From an uncultured Clostridia bacterium (GTDB taxonomy: Bacteria > Bacillota > Clostridia > Oscillospirales > Ruminococcaceae), in NCBI GenBank assembly GCA_937907305.1, contig CALERQ010000067.1:1-6715 (forward strand): 6,715 nt of DNA, given 5' to 3'. The first letter of the stretch is position 1. The number at the start of each line of letters is the position of its first letter. The notes below the pieces were generated by a model. It had not been told where the DNA came from. It saw only the letters and a program-made list of their open reading frames with translations, and did no database searches. The position numbers and the translations under genes are program-made. Positions 1-6,715 of the stretch are shown piece after piece.

Positions 1-2937
<2,937 letters not shown>

Positions 2938-2953
2938 GCCAAAAACAGGATGT

Positions 2954-3029
2954 CAAATTCCCCAAAACGGGACTGTAAAGTTGGTGAAAAATATCCAAAT
3001 CACCGCTTGACAATCCCGGGGGGAATTTG
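2954..3029. repeat. Long imperfect palindrome between rpoC and rpsL
   Basis: Starting 16 bases after the rpoC stop, two arms pair almost along their whole length. CAAATTCCCC (2954-2963) pairs with GGGGAATTTG (3020-3029), CGGGA (2968-2972) with TCCCG (3014-3018), TGT (2974-2976) with ACA (3010-3012), AAG (2978-2980) with CTT (3006-3008), and GGTGA (2983-2987) with TCACC (3000-3004). That is 26 Watson-Crick pairs, interrupted only by AAAA opposite G, two single mismatches and a TT/G step, around a 12-base loop (2988-2999). Wobble pairs could extend it to 2951 and 3032. There is no T run right after it, so it is not a textbook intrinsic terminator. In rpoC read-through RNA it would be a long stem, plausible as an RNase III site, a 3'-end stabiliser or a pause/termination element. 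In DNA its right arm contains the -35 box of the downstream promoter. The pairing is seen; the function is inferred. Confidence 0.75.
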
Positions 3030-3036
3030 GTAAAAT
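3007..3036 (+). promoter_or_regulatory. Strong sigma-A type promoter for rpsL-rpsG-fusA
   Basis: A perfect -35 box TTGACA (3007-3012) is followed by an 18-base spacer and TAAAAT (3031-3036, five of six matches to TATAAT). TG at 3028-3029 gives an extended -10. Transcription would start near 3043, leaving a leader of about 107 bases before rpsL. An A/T-rich stretch (2987-2994) lies upstream at a distance that could suit a distal UP element. The box match and spacing are seen; activity is inferred. It would let the ribosomal and elongation factor genes be expressed independently of rpoBC. Confidence 0.75.
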
Positions 3037-3074
3037 ATTTAACTGGGCGGGCATTGTTCCGCAAGGTAAATCCG

Positions 3075-3131
3075 TCATGAAAACACAACCCGGAAACCCT
3101 CCGGGTTTGTGCTCATGAATAAATATTTTTT
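3075..3131 (+). promoter_or_regulatory. Hairpin plus T run in the rpsL leader, possible attenuator
   Basis: The hairpin pairs CACAACCCGG (3084-3093) with CCGGGTTTGTG (3101-3111), which is ten pairs with one bulged T around a 7-base loop (3094-3100). It is extended below an AAA/C internal loop by TCATGA (3075-3080) pairing with a second TCATGA (3113-3118). A run of six T (3126-3131) follows after seven bases. This resembles an intrinsic terminator, but the gap before the T run is longer than usual, so it may be a weak terminator or attenuator, a structure that ends leaky rpoC transcripts, or a 5' stabilising stem. The Shine-Dalgarno at 3136-3143 lies outside the stem and stays free. The structure is clear; the role is inferred. 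Confidence 0.6.
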
Positions 3132-3149
3132 GATGAAAGGAGGACAACC

Positions 3150-3581
3150 ATGCCAACCTTTAACCAACTGGTTCGCAAGGGCAGAGAAACCGTAGAGAAG
3201 AAGGCGACCGCGCCTGCACTGCTGAAGGGCTGGAATGCCAAGAAGCGTGTAATGACCGATCAGAATTCTCCCCAAAAGCGTGGTGTTTGCACCGCTATCC
3301 GTACCTCTACCCCCAAGAAGCCCAACTCCGCGCTGCGTAAAGTAGCAAGAGTACGGCTTTCCAACGGCATCGAGGCTACCGCTTACATTCCTGGTATCGG
3401 CCACAACCTGCAGGAGCACAGCGTAGTGCTGATCCGTGGCGGTCGTGTAAAGGACCTTCCCGGTGTTCGTTACCACATTATCCGTGGTACTTTGGATACC
3501 CAGGGCGTCCAGAACCGCAACCAGGCCCGTAGTAAGTACGGTGCCAAGCGGCCTAAGAAGGCTGGTGCCGCGAAGAAGTAA
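3150..3581 (+). CDS. rpsL: 30S ribosomal protein S12
   Basis: S12 sits at the decoding centre of the 30S subunit and takes part in tRNA selection and translocation. The 143-residue product is longer than the E. coli protein (124) because of a 13-residue insertion in the N-terminal part, as in Bacillus, plus a basic Lys/Ala tail. Conserved blocks are SPQKRGVCT (40-48), TPKKPNSALRK (54-64), GHNLQEHSVVLIRGGRVKDLPGVRYH (84-109) and the C-terminal RSKYG (127-131). The residues equivalent to K43 and K88, whose substitution gives streptomycin resistance, are both Lys (K56 and K101), so the allele looks wild type. D102 is the position methylthiolated by RimO in E. coli. A strong Shine-Dalgarno AAAGGAGG (3136-3143) lies six bases before the ATG and supports this start. 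It is the first gene behind the promoter at 3007-3036. Confidence 0.99.
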   Translation: MPTFNQLVRKGRETVEKKATAPALLKGWNAKKRVMTDQNSPQKRGVCTAIRTSTPKKPNSALRKVARVRLSNGIEATAYIPGIGHNLQEHSVVLIRGGRVKDLPGVRYHIIRGTLDTQGVQNRNQARSKYGAKRPKKAGAAKK

Positions 3582-3598
3582 TCACACCCGTAATAAGT

Positions 3599-3618
3599 GC
3601 CAAGAAAGATGGCTTTTT
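3599..3618 (+). terminator. Weak hairpin with T5 between rpsL and rpsG
   Basis: GCCA (3599-3602) pairs with TGGC (3610-3613) across a 7-base loop, followed directly by five T (3614-3618). A G-T pair and two A-T pairs beyond a mismatch could extend the base. Four solid pairs make a poor terminator, so at most this would give partial attenuation or a pause between rpsL and rpsG. It may be chance. Confidence 0.25.
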
Positions 3619-3689
3619 AACATAGCCTCTGGACTGGCCGACGGGAGTGGGGACTTACTTTCGAGTACCGAAGATCTCATTTTATTATG

Positions 3690-3696
3690 AAGGAGG
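3690..3696 (+). promoter_or_regulatory. rpsG ribosome binding site that fixes a GTG start
   Basis: AAGGAGG lies eight bases before GTG 3705. An in-frame ATG at 3687 overlaps this motif and would give an extra MKEGSE, which is simply the translated ribosome-binding region. No Shine-Dalgarno precedes that ATG (the bases before it are CTCATTTTATT). The GTG start restores the usual S7 beginning MPRRGNIARRD. Confidence 0.92.
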
Positions 3697-3704
3697 GAAG
3701 CGAA

Positions 3705-4175
3705 GTGCCAAGAAGAGGTAATATCGCAAGACGCGACGTTCTGCCGGATCCGCTTTATAATTCCAAGCTGGTCACCCGTCTGATCAATAACATCATGCTG
3801 GATGGCAAAAAGGGCGTTGCACAGAAGATCGTCTACGGTGCGTTTGACATCGTAAAAGAAAAGACCGGCAAGGACCCGCTGGAGGCTTTTGAGCAGGCGA
3901 TGGAGAACATCATGCCCGTTCTGGAGATCAAGGCTCGCCGTGTCGGCGGCGCCACCTATCAGGTACCCATGGAGGTACGCCCTGAGCGCCGTCAGACCCT
4001 GGGTCTGCGTTGGCTGACCACCTACAGCCGCAACCGCAGCGAAAAGCTGATGGCTCAGAGACTGGCTGGCGAGATCATGGACGCAATGAACGGCCAGGGC
4101 GGCGCCTGCAAGAAGCGCGAGGATACCCACAAGATGGCCGAGGCCAACAAGGCTTTTGCCCATTTCAGATGGTAA
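3705..4175 (+). CDS. rpsG: 30S ribosomal protein S7
   Basis: S7 binds the 3' major domain of 16S rRNA, nucleates assembly of the 30S head and lies near the E site and mRNA exit. The product from GTG 3705 is 156 residues, the same length as in Bacillus. It shows the conserved N-terminus MPRRGNIARRDVLPDPLYNS (1-20), LINNIMLDGKKG (26-37), the RNA-contacting beta-hairpin segment (79-96, ending RPERR), TLGLRW (98-103) and the C-terminal KKREDTHKMAEANKAFAHFRW (136-156). It follows rpsL after 123 bases and precedes fusA by 75. In E. coli, S7 represses the str operon by binding the rpsL-rpsG intercistronic RNA; that mechanism is thought to be narrowly distributed, and I could not recognise an equivalent site here. 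Identification is certain; the start is well supported by the binding site. Confidence 0.98.
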   Translation: MPRRGNIARRDVLPDPLYNSKLVTRLINNIMLDGKKGVAQKIVYGAFDIVKEKTGKDPLEAFEQAMENIMPVLEIKARRVGGATYQVPMEVRPERRQTLGLRWLTTYSRNRSEKLMAQRLAGEIMDAMNGQGGACKKREDTHKMAEANKAFAHFRW

Positions 4176-4206
4176 TTCCGGCGACTACTGCATTTTTACT
4201 GTTCTT

Positions 4207-4220
4207 TGCCCCAGCGGGCA
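4207..4220 (+). other. Small GC-rich hairpin between rpsG and fusA
   Basis: TGCCC (4207-4211) pairs with GGGCA (4216-4220) around the loop CAGC. AATTCC at the rpsG stop (4174-4179) could pair with GGAATT (4222-4227) just outside, giving a larger fold with an unpaired left side. No T run follows, so it is not a terminator. It ends 19 bases before the fusA Shine-Dalgarno and could serve RNA processing or stability, or be chance. Confidence 0.35.
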
Positions 4221-4250
4221 TGGAATTCGCAAACTTATTAGGAGGGCATT

Positions 4251-6332
4251 ATGCCAAGAGATGTATCCTTAGAGAAAACGCGTAATATAGGCATCATGGC
4301 ACACATCGACGCCGGCAAAACCACCACCACCGAGCGCATCCTGTACTACACAGGCGTAAACTACAAGCTGGGTGAGACCCATGACGGCAGCGCCACCATG
4401 GACTGGATGGAGCAGGAGCAGGAGCGTGGTATTACTATCACCCCCGCCGCCACGACCGCCTATTGGAAGGGCCACCGCATCAATATCATCGACACCCCCG
4501 GACATGTTGATTTCACGGTAGAGGTAGAGCGTTCCCTGCGCGTGCTGGACGGTTCCGTAACCGTTTTTTGCGCCAAGGGCGGCGTTGAGCCGCAGTCTGA
4601 GACCGTTTGGCGCCAGGCTGACAAATACCATGTGCCGAGAATGGCTTTTGTAAACAAGATGGACATTATGGGCGCTGACTTCTACAATGTAGTGCGCATG
4701 ATGCGCGACCGTCTGAAGTGCAACGCTGTTCCGATCCAGCTGCCCATCGGCGTCGAGGATACCTTTAAGGGTATTATCGACCTGGTAGAGATGAAGGCCT
4801 ATGTGTACTACGATGACCTTGGAAAAGATATCCGCGTGGAGGAGATCCCCGCTGATATGAAGGACAAGGCCGAGGAGTACCACCACGAGCTGCTGGAGCA
4901 TGTGGCGGAGCAGGATGAAGAGCTGCTGATGAAGTATCTGGATGGTGAGGAGCTCACCATTGATGAGATCAAGAGCTGCATCCGCAAATCCACCATTGCC
5001 AACCACATGGTTCCCGTATGCTGCGGCAGTTCCTACCGTAACAAGGGCGTACAGAAGCTGCTGGACGCCGTGGTAGACTATATGCCTGCCCCCACCGATG
5101 TCCCTGACATCAAGGGTGTAAACCCCGACACCGAGGAAGAGGAGACCAGACCTTCCAGCGACGACGCGCCTTTTGCCGCTCTCGCTTTCAAGATCATGAC
5201 CGACCCCTATGTAGGCAAGCTGTGCTTCTTCCGTGTGTACTCCGGTACCGTGGATGCCGGCACCAGCGTCTATAACTCGGTGAAGAAAAACAATGAGCGC
5301 ATGGGCAGAATTCTGCAAATGCACGCGAACCACCGCAAAGACATTGAGACCTGCTATGCCGGTGATATTGCCGGTGCCGTGGGCCTGAAGAACACCACCA
5401 CCGGTGATACCCTGTGCGACGCCAAGCACCCGATCATCCTGGAATCCATGGAATTCCCGGAGCCGGTCATCCGTGTTGCCATTGAGCCGAAGACCAAAGT
5501 CGGTCAGGAGAAGATGGGCCTGGGCCTTGCCAAGCTGGCAGAGGAGGATCCCACCTTCCGCACCTACACTGATGAGGAGACTGGCCAAACCATCATTGCC
5601 GGCATGGGCGAGCTGCACCTGGAGATCATCGTTGACCGTCTGCTGCGTGAGTTTAAGGTAGAAGCGAATGTGGGTAAGCCCCAGGTCGCCTACAAAGAGA
5701 CGGTACGCAAGATGGCCGATGTGGACCACAAGTACGCGCGCCAGAGCGGTGGTAAGGGCCAGTATGGTCATGTAAAGATCCGCCTGGAGCCGAACGAGAG
5801 CGGCAAGGGATATGAGTTCCGCAACGAAGTAGTGGGCGGCGCCATCCCCAAGGAGTATATCCCCGCTGTCGATGCCGGTATCAAGGGCGCGATGGCCAGC
5901 GGTGTACTGGCGGGTTATCCCGTAGTAGACTGCATCGTGACGCTGTACGATGGTTCCTACCATGAGGTAGACTCCTCTGAAATGGCGTTTAAGATCGCCG
6001 GTTCCATGGCCTTCAAAGAGGCGATGAGAAAGGCTGACCCCGTTATTCTGGAGCCGATCATGAAGGTTTGCGTGATCGTTCCCGAGGAGTATATGGGTGA
6101 TGTTATCGGTGACCTGAACTCCCGCCGCGGCCAGATCCGTGGCTTTGAGGACCGCCCCGGTGCCAAGCAGATCGATGCCTTTGTACCGCTTTCTGAGATG
6201 TTCGGCTACGCCACCGACCTGCGCAGCAAAACGCAGGGCCGCGGCCAGTACACCATGGAGCCCAGCCACTACATTGAGCTGCCCAAGAACATCGCGGAGA
6301 AGCTGGTCACCAGCCGCACCAAGGCTGAGTGA
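4251..6332 (+). CDS. fusA: Elongation factor G
   Basis: EF-G is the translocation GTPase, and with ribosome recycling factor it also splits post-termination ribosomes. The 693-residue product is full length. The GTPase motifs are G1 AHIDAGKTT (17-25), G2 RGIT (59-62), G3 DTPGH (81-85, with catalytic His85), G4 NKMD (135-138) and G5 around GSS (259-261). Domain II starts near 300, domain III contains GMGELHLE (451-458), the domain IV tip has GGKGQYGHVK (500-509), and domain V contains EPIMKVCVIVPEEYMGDVIGDLNSRRG (601-627). Position in the str operon and the intact GTPase motifs argue for the canonical EF-G rather than a TetM-like or EF-G2 paralogue. Residues F88 and H456, at sites linked to fusidic acid in staphylococci, look wild type. 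AGGAGGG (4240-4246) precedes the ATG by four bases. The gene ends in tandem in-frame stops TGA TGA (6330-6335). Confidence 0.99.
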   Translation: MPRDVSLEKTRNIGIMAHIDAGKTTTTERILYYTGVNYKLGETHDGSATMDWMEQEQERGITITPAATTAYWKGHRINIIDTPGHVDFTVEVERSLRVLDGSVTVFCAKGGVEPQSETVWRQADKYHVPRMAFVNKMDIMGADFYNVVRMMRDRLKCNAVPIQLPIGVEDTFKGIIDLVEMKAYVYYDDLGKDIRVEEIPADMKDKAEEYHHELLEHVAEQDEELLMKYLDGEELTIDEIKSCIRKSTIANHMVPVCCGSSYRNKGVQKLLDAVVDYMPAPTDVPDIKGVNPDTEEEETRPSSDDAPFAALAFKIMTDPYVGKLCFFRVYSGTVDAGTSVYNSVKKNNERMGRILQMHANHRKDIETCYAGDIAGAVGLKNTTTGDTLCDAKHPIILESMEFPEPVIRVAIEPKTKVGQEKMGLGLAKLAEEDPTFRTYTDEETGQTIIAGMGELHLEIIVDRLLREFKVEANVGKPQVAYKETVRKMADVDHKYARQSGGKGQYGHVKIRLEPNESGKGYEFRNEVVGGAIPKEYIPAVDAGIKGAMASGVLAGYPVVDCIVTLYDGSYHEVDSSEMAFKIAGSMAFKEAMRKADPVILEPIMKVCVIVPEEYMGDVIGDLNSRRGQIRGFEDRPGAKQIDAFVPLSEMFGYATDLRSKTQGRGQYTMEPSHYIELPKNIAEKLVTSRTKAE

Positions 6333-6425
6333 TGAACCCCAAGCATGATCCCGAACCCGGACAACATAAGGGGTAGGGAAAAATAAAATTAAAAAAACAA
6401 AGTATAACAAAGGGAGGATTTTACG
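6333..6425 (+). promoter_or_regulatory. fusA-tuf intercistronic leader with A-rich tract
   Basis: The first part could form a loose stem, ACCCC (6336-6340) with GGGGT (6370-6374), enclosing a small CCG/CGG hairpin (6351-6360). From about 6378 to 6411 the sequence is almost all A with a few T, C and G. It leads into GGGAGG (6412-6417), eight bases before the tuf ATG. An unstructured A-rich leader next to a strong Shine-Dalgarno suits very high translation. TATAAC (6403-6408) and TAAAAT (6384-6389) look like -10 boxes, but no -35 sits at a proper distance, so I do not call a tuf promoter. Confidence 0.4.
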
Positions 6426-6715
6426 ATGGCTAAACAGAAATTTGAGCGCAACAAACCCCACGTAAACATCGGTACCATTGGTCACGTTGACCATGGTAAG
6501 ACCACTCTGACCGCTGCTATCACCAAGGTTCTTGGTCTGAAGGGCGATGCCGAGTTCATGGCTTACGACATGATCGATAAGGCTCCCGAAGAGCGTGCCC
6601 GTGGTATCACAATCAACACTGCCCATGTAGAGTATGAGACCGACAAGCGTCACTATGCCCATGTTGACTGCCCCGGCCACGCGGACTATGTTAAGAACAT
6701 GATCACCGGTGCTGC
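6426..6715 (+). CDS. tuf: Elongation factor Tu (3' end missing)
   Basis: EF-Tu carries aminoacyl-tRNA to the ribosomal A site as a GTP complex. The window holds 96 complete codons and two further bases; the usual protein is near 400 residues, so only part of the GTPase domain is present. The start MAKQKFERNKPHVNIGTIGH is characteristic. The motifs are G1 GHVDHGKT (19-26), G2 RGIT (59-62) and G3 DCPGH (81-85, with the catalytic His85 equivalent to E. coli H84). The reading frame is open to the window end with no defect. It lies 93 bases after fusA in the classic str operon order. GGGAGG (6412-6417) fixes the start. Whether it is the only tuf copy cannot be seen here. Confidence 0.98.
   Translation, partial: MAKQKFERNKPHVNIGTIGHVDHGKTTLTAAITKVLGLKGDAEFMAYDMIDKAPEERARGITINTAHVEYETDKRHYAHVDCPGHADYVKNMITGA

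Noticed and set aside
3687..3704. ATG 3687 as the rpsG start
   Set aside because: It overlaps the AAGGAGG ribosome binding site, has no binding site of its own, and adds six residues foreign to S7. GTG 3705 gives the standard protein.
3582..4163. A 193-codon - strand frame across the rpsL-rpsG gap and rpsG, and other short overlapping frames
   Set aside because: They lie opposite or across confirmed conserved genes, lack good ribosome binding sites and show no family motifs.
6384..6408. A separate tuf promoter using TAAAAT or TATAAC as the -10 box
   Set aside because: No -35 like sequence lies 16 to 18 bases upstream of either box, and the tract is A-rich enough to give such hexamers by chance.
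4269..6680. An 803-codon open frame on the - strand opposite fusA and tuf
   Set aside because: It is again in register with fusA and, by chance of spacing, with tuf. Avoidance of TTA, CTA and TCA in these highly expressed genes keeps it open. No start-site or domain evidence supports a gene.

Overview
The window is a stretch of the conserved str operon region, all on the + strand: the 3' three-quarters of rpoC (RNA polymerase beta'), then complete rpsL (S12), rpsG (S7) and fusA (EF-G), then the first 96 codons of tuf (EF-Tu). Both ends are cut inside genes: rpoC lacks roughly its first 250 codons and tuf lacks about three quarters of its length. The proteins, the Gram-positive type insertion near the N-terminus of S12, strong AGGAGG ribosome binding sites and a GC-rich codon choice that nearly avoids TTA, CTA and TCA point to a high-GC member of the Bacillota, probably class Clostridia and perhaps an Oscillospiraceae-like gut bacterium. 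The family-level guess is inference from general likeness.

Layout: rpoC ends at 2937. The 212-base gap to rpsL is the most structured noncoding part. It holds a long imperfect palindrome (2954-3029), a strong sigma-A type promoter whose -35 box lies in the right arm of that palindrome (3007-3036), and a second hairpin (3075-3118) followed by a short T run in the predicted rpsL leader. rpsL (3150-3581) and rpsG (3705-4175) are separated by 123 bases, rpsG and fusA (4251-6332) by 75, and fusA and tuf (from 6426) by 93. Every gene has its own good Shine-Dalgarno sequence. rpsG starts at a GTG (3705), not at the ATG 18 bases upstream that is formed within its ribosome-binding region.

Together the genes supply the transcription and translation core: the catalytic beta' subunit, two 30S proteins (S12 in the decoding centre, S7 as the nucleator of the head domain), and the two elongation GTPases that deliver aminoacyl-tRNA and drive translocation. 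The layout suggests rpsL-rpsG-fusA, with or without tuf, is transcribed both by read-through from rpoBC and from its own promoter at about 3040.

No new system, mobile element, CRISPR array or RNA gene of a known class was seen. The coding content is ordinary housekeeping. What deserves a second look is regulatory: the palindrome over the promoter, the hairpin and possible mini-ORF in the rpsL leader, a 12-base repeat of the rpsG start region, and the absence of an L7Ae-type gene between rpoC and rpsL.
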